The notes under the pieces are model-generated. The model had not been told where the DNA came from, did not search any database, and saw only the letters and a list, made by a program, of their open reading frames with translations. DNA of 64,000 nt. Origin: Taenia hydatigena (lineage: Eukaryota > Platyhelminthes > Cestoda > Cyclophyllidea > Taeniidae). Within the stretch, counting starts at the first letter, position 1, and each line of letters starts with the position of its first letter. Location: assembly GCA_036345935.2 (NCBI GenBank), contig JADWOT020001830.1, positions 62,001 to 126,000 of the forward strand. Reading direction: 5' to 3'. Positions 25,566-39,152 of this stretch are shown here, one piece after another. A program made the position numbers and the translations under genes.

Positions 25566-26900
25566 GACCCAATCTAGCACTTTGTCGTGGCAAGGTATTC
25601 GCGTACTGGCTTAGCAACTCGCAATGTTTTTAACTCATTATGAGTAAAATGAACCAGCTGTGTCTACGTTCGCCAAAGTTATTTACGGGTATGGTCGTGG
25701 CTTTATAGAGGGCACTGCAAGTGTCACCTTCGATTCCATCGGTAGCGAAGCAGATGAGCTTGCTTTAATGTTTTACTGAGTAGATTGGGTGCTTTTCGCA
25801 TAAATTTATGATGACTTGGACGTTGCGTAGAACATTAGAGTCGGAACATTATGTGCTGAGCCAGTTCTAGACACTGTTCAGATTTCTCTCCCTGTGCAGA
25901 CTTCTAATGATGCATAGTGCTGCTTCTTCGACCCATGACTTGTCAACGTCTAGAAAGCGTTCATTTGAGCCAGTCTACGGTACCAAAAATTCCGAAGGCA
26001 ACCCGCTCAGCTCCCTCTAAACGTTAAAAGGATGAGTTAAGGTGAGGTAGAGCACAAAAAAATAAGTGATTGCAGTGTATTTACGTGACGATTTGGAACA
26101 GCAGCAACAACGACTAGAGCATGAGCTTTATTTAAGTCTTCCGAATATGCGAGAAGAGATGTTCAGTTCAGTGACTCATGCGACTGGCACAATCGGTTCG
26201 CCAACTTCTCCACGTGGAAATGCAAGGAGGTAATGATGCAGATCAGGAGGAAGGACGCAATTCTGCCCACAGTCTGCTCTACACTCGTCAGCATAGAAAG
26301 CTACGATCCTCTATGAGCATTAAGTGCAGGTTACTCACTCATTGATACTATGGCAACGAAACCACGAGTGCATCCGATCTTACGGTTTGGATCCCTACCT
26401 CACTTTCAGTATACATTGGACTAAATTTCCATTTATAATCAAAATACTTGCCTGACTTAAATATGCTGAAGGCACCGACGAGGCGCATAGGTGCTAGAAG
26501 ACGAATCCAAGTAATGAACTCGGATTGATGCTTTTGGGCAGATAAGTGGATGCCACACCTGAAGTGCTGATACTGCAGAGCTTTGCATAAGAACAAGCAC
26601 AGGAACAGCGACACACCGAGCAAGCTCAGTACACTCCGAAGTGATTTAAATTTGAATGCTAGTGATCACCATATTGGTCTACAATACCTTTGTATCAGAT
26701 TGAACTCCTGAATGGAAAGGCTGTCGGACTGTCTGAAACTGAACACGAGCGCCCTACAAGTGACCGATGCATCGTTATTCGAAGGTTTCCATGCCTGGGC
26801 ACACAGATGGGGGCAGTGGGATATCTCTGGTTGGGTAAGGATCATTTTCAAACTAATGGCAAGAAGTAGTGGCCCACGGTCGTAGTGCAGGATGAAAGTC
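25566..26900 (-). mobile_element. Possible upstream part of the Gypsy element (gag/protease side)
   Basis: This is where gag and protease would lie if the element were once complete. I see only broken minus-strand frames and no readable zinc knuckle or DTGA protease motif. The assignment rests on position alone. Confidence 0.2.
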
Positions 26901-29900
26901 TGAGGGGAGGAAAAAGGGGAGGAGGGGAAGGAGGTGAGATATCCACTGTGAACAAAGTAACCTATTCACAAGCTGCATAGGTAAACCAGCTATCAGAAGC
27001 GTGACATTCTAGCATGCACCTTTTCAAGTGCATCCATCCAACATGTCGGACTTTTATCACTAATTTTGTTTGATAAAAACACATTTTTAACCATATTAAC
27101 ACTGACGGAATTGTCAACTTGCTGCTCGAGAGGTGGTTCTGCTCTGCTCAAGATACAACTAGTGATTGGCTTGATGTCACCGATGGTTTAGTTGTTTAGC
27201 TCTTCCGAAGGATATCTTTTCTAATGAGGATCTTTCGAGTCGAATAGATGCAAACGATGGAATGGCAACCACTTTATCAGTGCTGTCAGTGTCCAGGCTT
27301 AAGTGCTTATACAAACAGCTGCAAGGGTTCACCGTGCCTTGGAAGACAGCAAATATGGGCATTTTAATTGTCCTTAGGTTATAAAGCTGTTGCATAATAA
27401 TGGATTCATAAGTGTAAAGCCAAACCACACCCAGCTGTCTGGCTTGGAGTGACTTCCTCGTGATGACAAATAACTTAAGGCCAAATCTGTTCGTGCTTCA
27501 GCGAAGTCTTGAGGCAAGTGTAGCAATTAGGGGTTTCTTCAAGACGGGTGCATTGCCGACGAGCAAACCAGGTGAAAATGAAGGAGCCTATTAACACAAC
27601 TTAGGGGTTCACCCTGCCGAAAAGTGCTAGACGTCGGCCTTGCTGCTAAGGAGACCTCAACAAAGCTGCAACTTGAACTCTAAATACTAAATTTAAGCGC
27701 CTCTAGCAATTCGCACGTCATCAGTGATCGGTAAGATGCTATTGCGATCCTGTCAAAGCAACAGTCAACAGCGGGTCTCTACATCTTCTAATTGATCACA
27801 CATCGTAGCCACTCGTTGTTATTGAGGCGCATACAGCGGATGCTTACTCAAGGTAGCCGTGGAGATGAAGAGATGAAATATGTCAGTGACTAAGTATGGT
27901 TCTATTTTGCGGTTAGTGTAAAGGCGTATGAAATGGGCATATCAGCTGTCGGTTGCAAGAGCATTCTAAATCTAATCAATCACGAGCAATCTGGAGATAT
28001 GTTAACTATCTACTAATTCATCCCACACTCTTCCCACCTACCTTCGACTGCAATCACCTTCCTATCTTCCTCGTAATCCAAATTCCTCCTTTGTACCTTC
28101 ATGCAAGCAATTCATTCTTCCTTTCTAGTAGCTTCCTGTTGTATAGAAACGTCTACGGTTGCATTCTTATCACTTTTTGCGCCTTCACCACCACAACTCC
28201 TTCGTGTGCAGGTGCTCGCTCCATCACATGATCGTTTGCGACCCACAAGACAATGAGAAATGTGCTGATCAAGTCAGTTCGACTTACCTGTTGGTAGAAC
28301 GGGATGTTGACCATTCGCTTCAAGACGTTTCTCGTCGAGGCCTCGTTCTTTAAGATGTAGATAAATGGAAGAATGACGCAATTTGTTGTTTTATTATTAT
28401 GACAGGACCACTGATTGTGGAAAGATTGTTTGATAAATGAATGTAGAGTTAAATGGCGAATTCACTTCCAAAACCGATTTCGTAATTCAAACTTTTCTTT
28501 GCTTTCCCGAATTAAACATTTTCTTCCGTTTGTTCACCTTTTAATCGCAAGACATGCTTTGCTATTGTACTACTCTCATTTGAGAAGAGGAACTGCTTGC
28601 GAATGGTAGGAGAACCTCCCCGTTTCCTTAACAGCATAACAATCACCTTTCAATTACCTCACCTCTTCTTCAATGTTTTGAGGCATTTGCTGTTGTGGAG
28701 TTAGTTAGAATGCCAAAGAACTGAAACCATCACTACTTAATGCGTTTGGCCGTACATTTACTCAGGTGTATCAGTAGTGAAATTAAAATAACGAAGTCAC
28801 CAACGTGCATTGAAAAAAGCGTTCTTCCTAACATTCCCTGTTCTTCCCTCCCTCTCTCTCTCACTTTCTTCCTGCTGCCTATTCCAGTGGTATTGTTATG
28901 TAAGTAGGAGCGCGCTAAGAGCGATTAATGAATTCACTCAAATAAAAAATAGGGCCACAGCATAAGTTGGCGGTCCATGTCGCCTTGCATGAAACAGCTT
29001 AGGCTTTCCTGCCTTCGTCATCTCAACCGACACCATACACCAGGTTCGGATCCATTTATTGACTGGTGGGTGTTCATTTTGGCGCATCTATGCACACGGC
29101 ACAAATTGCGTCCAATGGAAGTTCATTTATTGTCAGCATCATGGAACTACCTTACTATCACTTCTTACCTACAATCAAGCCATTCTCAAAAAAATGTGTA
29201 CATCATTGTGCAAAGTAAATGCAGATGAATGTTTAGAAGGGGCACTTATTAGCCTAGCGCTCTTGGGTCTTTCAGTGGACAACGGAAACATTAAATGAGC
29301 TGAACGAATGTCCTGACAACAATCTCAAAATCGTCTGAAGGAGAAAGGTTTTTAGACTGAGGTTGGTGTAAGTGGCAATGATTATTTTCGCATTTCAAGA
29401 ACTAGAACATCTGCTTTTCATTAACAATCCGATTGGCAAACACAATGACCATTCACTAGTGAGGCTTTGTTGGGGGGCTCACAACAGTGTAGCCAAATTC
29501 TAATCACTGTAAGCCTCTAATGATAAGTAACCACCACTATAAACTTGCAAACGAATGAATTTAGGGTGTTTTCTTCTTCTTTTAATTGTTCGCATGTCAT
29601 TGCAACTCGGTTACTAAAGCATAGCCATTTGTGGTCCTCATCACGCATGCGTCTACGGTGAAGGACATATAAAGTGCAACTGATAATTCATTGTTCCGTA
29701 AAAAAAGATGTATAGAATAAGAATATTTGTTGCGGTTGCTGATATATTCTGGAACTATTTTTCTGACAAATAATATAAAAATCGTGTTCACTTTATACCC
29801 GTCCGAGGAAGCCTCAATGATCTGATTGGTGTAGCTAATACAGTCAGCTGCCACATTTTGGTTACCCTTCCTTTTTGGTTACGCTATTCCTTCCTATGCT

Positions 29901-31139
29901 GCGAAGTAAGGTGCATCGTTAATTAATTTAAATAGTAGTTATTAAGGCAGAGATTGCGTTTGTCATTAAGCTACGCTGAGTGAACTGTGGTTGAAGGATT
30001 GTCGACTCCGAGAGGGAAATGACGGTAATCCCTCTATCCTGTTTTATTCGACAATGGGAATGAGAGGCACTTGACGGATGCGAGTGAGCTTGGCGGATGG
30101 CTATGGCTTCTAGCAGACGCTGCACGCTTATGCTTCCTCATCATAGAGCTCTCTTCCTTTTGTTGCCCCACTCTCACCTCCGTTGAAAAGCGCGATCTGG
30201 GGCTTCATGTGTAATTGCATCAAGCCTAAACTTGCAAAGTCTTGGTTTACTATACACTTAAAGAGAGATTGAATCAGTAATCATACGACGAAAATGTTGT
30301 GTAGTACACTGTATTTTACTGCGGGAAAATTCAGGACGACTTTGTTTTGGTGGTATGCGTGATAGACAAATTGGAAAGATAGATGTCATTCAAGCCTACT
30401 ATCAGTCCTTGTTCGACCAAAAAAAGGTTTCAAACAATGTTGCAGTCGTTGACACTGCCACTCAAAATGCCCTTCACAGTAGGTAGAGAACACAGAGCTC
30501 ATAAAATAATGAAACAAGGTAGATCAACATGGACCGTAAGCTTAGTTAGCCTAACAGTGGAATGGCAGGGATAGATAACGTCTAGTGAGCAGCAATGGAG
30601 GACAGACAAGTGCACTACAATCTGACATCAAGACTCATGTGGCTGAGCTATTCGCAATTAGCTAAAAGTAGAAGGCAACATTGATGACATTGAAGGCGGC
30701 GACTAACTTTTCTTAGCCCAAAATAATTATTGGTTATTGTATCAGCAGCTTGGCTGCCAACTTAAACTTCTACCCACCTACCCATCTGCTGTCGCCAGTT
30801 CAATGATTTTCTGCAGATCAGACACACGCACACACACCTACGGCTTTGAGGAGGCGCCGTGAGCAAAATTAGTCGCCTTGGCGACACCGCGTTAGTCCTC
30901 TTGTAATATTCTTTGATCAGAGTGCAAAATGCTTAGGGTATATCGAGTTCTCAAACCCAAGACTGCGAATTAACTCCACAAACTTATTTGCTAGATTTTC
31001 GCCCAAGCCTGAAACATACTAGATTCGATGTTTCGAATCTACCGTGATTATGCCACTCAGATGCTTATGAGAGGTGTTTAACTGTACAGGGTCCCCGAGT
31101 TAATAGCGAGCGCCTTTAAACAATTTTGGTCCTTTCTCG
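26901..31139. other. No supported gene
   Basis: Contains a purine-rich tract at 26900-26940, pyrimidine-rich sequence at 28000-28150 and a short CT run at 28849-28862. A 9-bp perfect inverted repeat (TAGATTCGA and TCGAATCTA) lies at about 31019-31041. ORFs are short and without context. Confidence 0.4.
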
Positions 31140-31154
31140 ATGGCTAGTATTTCA

Positions 31155-31215
31155 CATCGATGGTCTAATGGTTGGCACATATACGGCTATGCTATCAGCT
31201 TCGAAATATTTTTCT
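31155..31215 (+). other. tRNA-like fragment (degenerate A-box)
   Basis: TGGTCTAATGGTTGGC closely resembles the 5' half of tRNA-Glu-type genes (TGGTCTAGTGGTTAGG) including the A-box. The position where a B-box should be reads GCTTCGAAATA instead of GGTTCGATTCC, and the acceptor arm does not pair. It is at best a tRNA pseudogene or a tRNA-derived SINE head, and may be chance. Confidence 0.25.
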
Positions 31216-31329
31216 ACGCAAGACAAATGCGACCTGCATGGGAGAAGGCAAATAAAAGTTAAGCCCTCTGTTAGCGACATGAAGGTTCGCTAACATCATC
31301 ATCATTTGTCCCCCTCAATTTCTTCTTCC

Positions 31330-31533
31330 AGCAGAGCAATGTACTGCCTCGCTTCCACCGTTTTGGAGGTGGGAGTCAACTTAGGTCGAGGCGTCACATG
31401 TATAAGCGACAACAAGGCTAAACTCATTAAACAGGTAAGAAGTAAGTTTTGGCATAGTTTGTTGCACGTTTTTTGTTACTTACAGGCCACTTCACTTCCC
31501 AGAATTTCCTTTTGCATGGACGAAATCACTTGA
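31330..31533 (+). CDS. Two terminal exons of an unrecognised gene (partial)
   Basis: Exon one begins after a strong acceptor (pyrimidine tract ending TTCTTCTTCCAG; its AG may be at 31331 or slightly downstream) and ends at CAG before GTAAGA near 31434. A 51-nt intron follows, ending TTGTTACTTACAG. Exon two then reads GCC ACT TCA and runs to TGA at 31531-31533. Both junctions are phase 0, and the combined end reads NKAKLIKQ-ATSLPRISF. The intron length is a multiple of three without stops, so the frame reads straight through it. The peptide carries cysteines in YCLAS, VTCIS and SFCMD. I do not recognise the family, upstream exons were not found, and no AATAAA follows closely. Confidence 0.45.
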   Translation, partial: SRAMYCLASTVLEVGVNLGRGVTCISDNKAKLIKQVRSKFWHSLLHVFCYLQATSLPRISFCMDEIT

Positions 31534-34500
31534 TCGATACCTTACAACCAACACCTTAAATGTGCTAAATCACCTTCCTCGCATTCGGACACGAATCTCA
31601 TTGCAAACACTCAGCCTAGTGCTGCTTTGATTGGTTTCACTCCTACCTAAAGCATTCACTAATTAGCACCAACCGAGCGGGGTCCCACTAAACGAAGTTG
31701 TAAAAAAGAGGGATTGAGACATTCAAAAGGTTCTATCGAGAGAAGAAACACCATAGTCTTTTCTTTCATAATGTCTACCCATTGGAAGGGTAGACCGAAC
31801 CCATACTCTGTGCATGGAACACATTTTTGCATGCCCGCAACACTTACTTCCTTTCTTAGCTGATCCAGCACCGGGTTTTTAGAATTTTCAGCATAGATTC
31901 TTACATATTTGAGTGCGTGAGGTCGTAAATGTCGAGATGCTCATTGTTTAAACCCCAACGCCAACCTTATTTACCTACAAAGTAAACGCCTTTTGGAGTG
32001 TAGGACCTCAAGTCACATCGAGTTGTAACTTGAGTAGAGATGTGAACTCAATCAACCACTGTCGTCCAGCTATGCATGTCGCTTCTGGAGGGTTTATTTA
32101 AGACCACGTTGAATAAACATTCGACAGCCTACTCCAATGGATCGCCCTTCCTGCTGCTTTAACAGTCGGTATTTGAGGTCAGCGTTCTAGCAAAAAACGA
32201 AGAACACAACAAATGGCCGGCTAAATTTATCCCCTTCCCTCATCTTTGTTATCAAGCCGAATAAAACTCAAGCTTTAGATCAGTGTCTTTATGGAAGCAC
32301 ATATGTGTTGATGGCTGGAGGGAATAAGTAGTGGCACCAACCACTTCGCGATGGCTGACTGCGTACATTGGCTGTGAGAGGAGAACTCTACACCATGCCA
32401 GTAACATTTAACTGAATTCCTACATTTATAATGCATTTTCTAACCTTGAATTCTACCTTTGTGAATCATTGTTGCAAATTAGAGGGGCGGAAATGTTGTC
32501 TGCTCAACGCATCGCAAGTCTCATACTGCAATAACAAAAGTAAAGTTAAGAGATGGAGGGGAAGGAGAATGTATCATGACTTTCAGCAGCATTCGAAGTC
32601 GCACACATTGGATAGAGCAGGGCCTGTTAAGGTGCTTGCACTATTTCCGCAGTAACATTAGCACTTAATGTGTCGTCTAAGTGACAAATGAGGTGATTCC
32701 AGCTTAAACTAGCCTAAAGTACACCAAGGTACACAAAAGAATGGCTAATAGAGAGTGTGGGCAGCCCGGTTCGCTCCTCAATTCCTGCAAGAAAGTCGTA
32801 TCAAAGGGTTAAAGATGGAAACCAAATTAAGCTTGTCAAAGAGTTGAGCATTTATTTGCAACTAGAGACAAATCGAAAAGCTTGAAATCAGAGGTTGTAA
32901 AGGCGGACGAATAATGCTCATGCTGTGCGGACAAAAGTAATGCCTCTATAGGTGGAAAAATAGGATCCTTCTACATAGCGGCAACATTTTGATCATCACC
33001 TCTTGTTTATCAGCAAAGCGAATCGCTTTTGGACTTCCCTCTACACTTGGACTACTCACCGCCTCAGTATTTAGACGCTATGATCGACCCTAGTTGGGAA
33101 TCACATGAGATCTGATGACTCAGTAGGACAAATTCTAACTCTCTCTAGCAATAGCAGGTTATTTAAGCAGCATGAATTCCGTCTAACCATCGCACAGGAG
33201 ATAGTTCAGAGCTTGGTAGTCGAAGAACTATTAAAGCTACTTAGGCCATACCTTAGCGCATGCTGTCCTCACAATAGCGAATGTTTGGTAGCCCGCTACA
33301 GCCAATCTGTAAGCATCTGGGGACAGGTGCGACGTGCATTGAGGTAGTTAACATCAGGAGTCGTTTAAAGATCAAGGGAAAGGGCACTGCGTTATGTAAA
33401 CATGGCCAAAGATGTTTTTTCATAATAAGAAATGAGCGGTATAAGTCCAATACATTCAATAGATGCTCTTGAGTAGGCGCGAGCTAGAAAGACCCACTTT
33501 TGATAGCCGATTTACTTTTGGGCATTAGCAAAAACTGGTCTGCTCCCATTTAGTTTATATCCAAGTCAGTTAAGCTATCCTGACTATGATTATTTAGAAT
33601 TAAGGTGAGACGACCATCACCTGCAGTTTTGGAAGAGGACGAGGATGAGACAGTGAGTGTGAGATCGTGCGATCACTTGCGATAATCCGACATGCCTCCG
33701 AGTGGTTGACTAGCAGTGCCTCCCTTGATCACCTTACGAAATGTTGCAGGAAGATTTATGGCGCAAGCACATATCTCTCATAAGGAAGTCATGGTTAAAT
33801 GTGACATCATTTATCCGCCTCGCTTGTAAAACTCAGAGGTTAGCTGACTTGACGGAGGCAAAAATAAACGCGGCATGTTGTTTGCTGACGTGGTACGAAC
33901 AACGTTTATATGGGGGCAAAAGCTAAGTCGGTCCTGTTACATTGCATGAAGCTTATTGCTTAATTACGTTGAAAACTCAACGTTGCCCTCTAGCAGATGT
34001 GAGATAGATACCACAGATGACTCACTGGCTTAGTGGGATGGCGGCGTGAACTACTCTAATCCACTCCCTTCCAACGGCTGAGCAGATATTAGAGGTCAAA
34101 TTATTATTAGGAAGCACAATACTACCTACGTTGGAGGTGGTTTTGCAAGAGCAGGCATCACTTGTCTTTGTCCTTTTCTACTGAAAGCGAATTTCTTGCA
34201 TGATTATGCATGTAAAATAGGCGAAAAAGAGTGAGAGGGATTACCAACACTGCTAAGCTTCGAATCAACTGCATTGCCTTGTCGATGTTTTTAATCCTCG
34301 GCCATTTTACTCCTATTGTTTACTTTTGAAAGAACAGCTCTTAAGTCTTTAGAGGCAGTAAGAGCAATGCGAGGCATGAATTAAGTAAAGAAATTAGAGG
34401 CGCGCTCCTAAGGGTTGCTATAGATCTACTGAAGCCAAGCCGTTTGTTACCTTGTACCAGGAAGGCCAATTGCGCTAACTGCAGCTATCTGGCACTGAGA

Positions 34501-37496
34501 AGGCACCAGGCTTGTTCAATTAAATAAATAAAAGAATAGTTGGGTAAGAAGAGAAGACGAAAAGTTTGCAGAAGGAGGGTGGAGGAAGGGATAAGGAAAG
34601 GTCATTGTCGAATGTTTCTGCACAGCGCTGTGGTACTGTAATTCGATGTTTTGCTAAAAGAGCCCAGAGGTTGGTATTTTTGGTTAACTTTGCTCCAAAT
34701 TTTAGTTTTGTTAATTTCTATAGGATATAGTGAGATAGGAGGTAATTCCACTTTGACTTATTTAAACGCCGCAAAGCTGTAAATGAAGCGAAGCACTTCT
34801 AGAGGTTATTACAATGTCAGAACTCAACCTGAAACCAAAGGCAGAGCCGCCTGGGCTAAAGACTTGCAAATTTGCAAATCAACGCATTTCCTCATCGCTA
34901 TCACGCAGGCTGATGCGTATTGTGTACCTAGGGCATATGAATTCTGATTTCTAATTTTGAGCTAGAATAACTGTGGCTCTCTCAGACAATGGGCAGGACA
35001 TCACAAGAAACTACGCAAAACAGCACATTTGACGTGGCTCACTGACCGACTCGTTCACGCTAAAGCGGAAGGGATATCAATCACAAAGGCGCCCTCGGCT
35101 ACTCGTTGAAATGCTCTACGATGTTATTTTTCCGCTAATTAGTCACTCTGCAAGGCTTGTATCCCACTTTTCCTAACCCCTTAACTGGTCAACTTTTCCT
35201 TCTTTGCTTCTTCCATTCCTCACCTCAGACGACAGGTACATCTCATAGAAATTAAAGGTAACCTATGGCACCTCTTTCTTCATTGTCTTCTGTCGTTTTT
35301 TACTCTCCCACCCTCTTTGCATGCACACATAATTCCAAACATTGTTAATTTAGCATCTGAAGGGAAAGCTTGTTATCTGTTGTAAGTGTTCCAGCCCCAT
35401 GTTCATTGTGTTAAAATTCTGCTAAGTCTCTTAGATCACTTTCACAGTAGTTGCATGATCAAGGAAGTGGATAAGAAATGAAATAAGTTGGTGGATAGAC
35501 GAGTAGAAGAATTATACGAGTTAGGGCAAGGGTTCCTTTGCACACAAATACTTGCTATCACTAAGTAAGCTGTCCAATTTTATCCAAACTTGGCTAGTTG
35601 ATCCTCTACTTTTTCGTCCTTTCCTAATCCTTCACTCTTGCTCCGTTTCTTAAACCAAAAACTAATTGTTATTCGAACAATTTGTTTACCTCGCCAAGGA
35701 CTTGCATAGAAAGCACTCAAAAAGGGTTGGATATTCTTCTGCCATCGATCATCGTATCCTCATCCCATTGTAGATCCATTACAGTTTCTGTTAGAAAAAA
35801 GCTAGCAGATTTCATTCCTCATGCACCATCTAAAATATGGTTTGGAATAACACTCTAAAGGTCACTAACATCAGCACGCTAAATGATATTTATGCTTGTT
35901 ATTTTTGTTGGTAGTAAAGATAAGTCACCGTATCAGTAGAACTAGGTGTGATTAACAGGAAAAGTGTTGAACGAATGTCAGCTACATGGTGGATGAACTC
36001 GAAGTAGCAGAGGTTGTAACTGCTGGTGTCCGAAACGAGCAGATGTGTGGGTGGCGATTGGGAGGCTTGGTGAAGGAAAAGATTGTTAGACTGATGAATG
36101 GGGGTCGAGGCGATGTTCTAATGGTTGCTTGGATGGGCAAATAATAGAATCTTTTTATGTATACATATGGATAGATAGGTGGATTTGGTGGTATCACTTT
36201 GTGGAAACCGGTTGCGCAGTAATGGTAACTGATACGTGGCCAGGTCTTAAATGCAGCTCTTAATTTTTACCTTCTTTAGAAAACATGACTTTTCGTAAGC
36301 TAAAAGTGGTACAAAGACTAGCCCGCTTCTGGCGTATTACCTCGTTTGCTTTGTGTTGATATGCAGGTAGTAGAGGCCAGCGAACCACTCCTCTAACGTT
36401 TACTTTGCAAAAGACTGAACCCATCTTTGTATCACTTTTTGACCAATATGTCATTTGTCTAGCCTATCTTGGTAATACTTGTTATATTCACTCGATCGCA
36501 AGGTAACGAAATGCATCCGTTGTTTCCCACAGGTTTGTCAGGACTCATTCAAAGCTTGGGTCGTTAGCCTTTTAAAGTAATAAGCCAACTTTTAGGACTG
36601 TAAGTGAGCATTTTGTCTACGCTTCCACTGATAGAGTTTCGTTTTGAGTCTACAGTGGTGTGCTAAGGTTTCACTAACTTCTTTAATTAAATATCGGCTT
36701 TCCCATCCTTATCTGCAGTAGCATTTCGTCCTCAATGACAGATGATGCATCGAACACTTAAAAGTTAAACGTCACACATGATAGGAGCTTTATTGTAAGG
36801 GTCACTACCTCTCTCAGTTTCACACGTCCCCTTTGTGATTCCTCACGTGAGCAGCAAACACGCTGCATCGTTTCGTACTACTGCATACGTGCGCGCGTTC
36901 TCGAAGGCAAGACATATTGGCTTCTGTTTATCTTGGAAACACTTTCAATGTGCCTTGTTAAACTGCTTGGTAAACCAAATTTACAGGTCTCACAAAACAT
37001 ATCCATAACCAAATGCGAAGCGAGTACCAGATGCTGCATTGAACAATGGTGAACTGTGTGCAACTAGCTTAAGAACAGAATGCATGATGCTCGCAGCATG
37101 CGAGTTCCTGTATGTTACTCTATTGCAGGCCAAAGACCACGGCAGGCAAAGGTTTGCCCATGGGCACTTCCACACTTCGATTACGTGCACTCACAATTAC
37201 GTTAAATGGTTCTTGCTTTTCCTTTTTTCGTCTCTTTCTTGTGCTCCTCTGCGGTGAACAACTCTACTTGCTTGCATTTACTGGAGCGTCCAAGAAAGCT
37301 CTCTACACTGGAGCATCGCTTAAGCAGTTGACCTCATTGCCGTTGTATGCATTATAAATTTGGATATGTATCATGCCAGCACATATGCTACGGCTGGATT
37401 GGCAAATATCACACTGTAGTTGCTGATATTGCTACTGACAGTGCCGCTGGTGCTAAAAGAGACTCACGCTCACCAACGTCAATGGCGAGATCGGAT
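31534..37496. other. No supported gene
   Basis: Six kilobases with only short ORFs. Composition varies (purine-rich at 34500-34600). No recognisable protein, RNA gene, element end or strong splice pair was found. Confidence 0.4.
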
Positions 37497-37582
37497 GTAA
37501 ACTTTTCAAAGGTTCATCTTTGCATTAAGTGCTAAATGCGATGACATCCGCAACAATACTGCTCCCGCGACGAAGCATGGCG
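37497..37582 (+). repeat. Short interspersed repeat, copy 1
   Basis: Similar in the same orientation to 39067-39152. Shared blocks are GCATTAAGTGCTAAATGC against GCATTAAATGCTTAATGC, GACATCCGCAACAATACTGC against GGCATCTGCAATAATACTGC, and the GCGACGAAG/GTGACGGAG block. It is about 86 bp with about 80 per cent identity by eye. Confidence 0.65.
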
Positions 37583-39066
37583 GAGATGATGAAGTGAAGA
37601 TAAAGCCGTCAATGCAAATGCTTTGGAAGTTGCATTACTCTTCAAAATTTTATAGTCGTTGTGAGGTTTAACAGCCACCCAAAATGCAGATCAGTCCATT
37701 TTCTCATAAATACTTAAGTTAGTGAAAATAGTAGAACCATTTCAATGAACAAACTGAACAACCCTTAGTTTATGAGGCCTAAAATATCAGCCATTTAGCT
37801 ACCAAAGTTGCAGGATTGCCGTGACATGCCTTGTAGTCCTCTGTAAACCATCACTCAGACTCAAAACCTTGTCAGAAAAATTTGGACCTTCGTTATTCAA
37901 GTAGCTTTATCATCCACCTAATTGCAACTACTTGGAGGCGAGTATCGCCCTAAATGGTAATCAGAATACATGACGAATTTCCGGCTCGCTCATCTACGCT
38001 GCTTATTCAGCAAAACGGTGCATCGAAATGAACGTCTATTTTATGCGCGATCGGCTAACTACAGAAATCGCACGGAGCTTGATTTTAAAGAGACTAAAGC
38101 TTAAACAAAGGATGGTAATGGGCAATTAATAAGATGCAGAAATAAAGTATTTAGTATAGGTGAAGTTAGAAATAATCTCAACGGGTTTTAGACCTCCTAT
38201 TCCTTTCTTTTGCCGTCTGTAATATGTGCCTTCTTAGGTTCTTAAATGCTGCTCTTCAGACGAAGTAGTTTATGCAAGGTATGGAATCCCAATCGCGATC
38301 CTTAGATAGCTCACAGGCTTCAGAAAGCTGAGCATGAAGGTAAAGCTGTCGGTGCTAGTAGTCACGTAAGTTGATTTTCCATTTGACAAGGGTTTTCTGG
38401 AGTAAAATCTAACTAGCTAGTGATAAAAAGGTGGTCAAAGTTGCTGCAAAAGGAAGCCTTTGGTACCAGACTATGCGATGTAACCTCTCATAGTGAAGTC
38501 CCTTACTGTTGCATTAATAGTAAGTAAGGATAGAGAGACGATTGCTACTCAATTTGCACACAATCTTGAAAATACGAATCCTATGTGCTTGGGTGGCAAC
38601 ACAAAAGGACAAATAAGTCTCGTCAATGCTGCCACGAACTTGCTTTCAATAAATGCTTTTAGTCTTTTGACTGCGATTCGCATTACTGAGGGTGAATTGA
38701 GAAATAAGAATCGTGCATTAGTTTACAAATAATTTATTTCATTACCGTGTCTCAGATGCATGGAATGTTTACCACTTAACAGAGCTTGCTATTACTGGGA
38801 TTTATGCCTTTAAAAAACAGGGTAGTCAAGTTGTAATATTTTGCAGGGCATGCTGGCAGAATGGACGCTTCAATATTCAAATCATGCACAGGCTACGATA
38901 TTTGATTATAACTCTTACTGCGAAATTTAAATCAAAGACTGAAGCAAAAGAGATCTTTAGTCATATTATTTTTCAACGGGAGACCAGCGATAGATTCTAC
39001 CTAGCCAAAAGCCCCATCCCTTAATCAAATGTGTTTTCTTCCGTTGTATGGGGCTTAACGCATTGC
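37583..39066. other. No supported gene
   Basis: Spacer between the two short repeat copies. An ORF at 38493-38732 has no recognisable motif or splice context. Confidence 0.4.
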
Positions 39067-39152
39067 CGAATTCACTTCCTAAAGACGCACCTCCGCATTA
39101 AATGCTTAATGCAATGGCATCTGCAATAATACTGCTTCTGTGACGGAGTGTA
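39067..39152 (+). repeat. Short interspersed repeat, copy 2
   Basis: Partner of 37497-37582 about 1.57 kb downstream. The match fades quickly on both sides, so the repeated unit seems to be a fragment of a larger element or a very short one. Confidence 0.65.
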
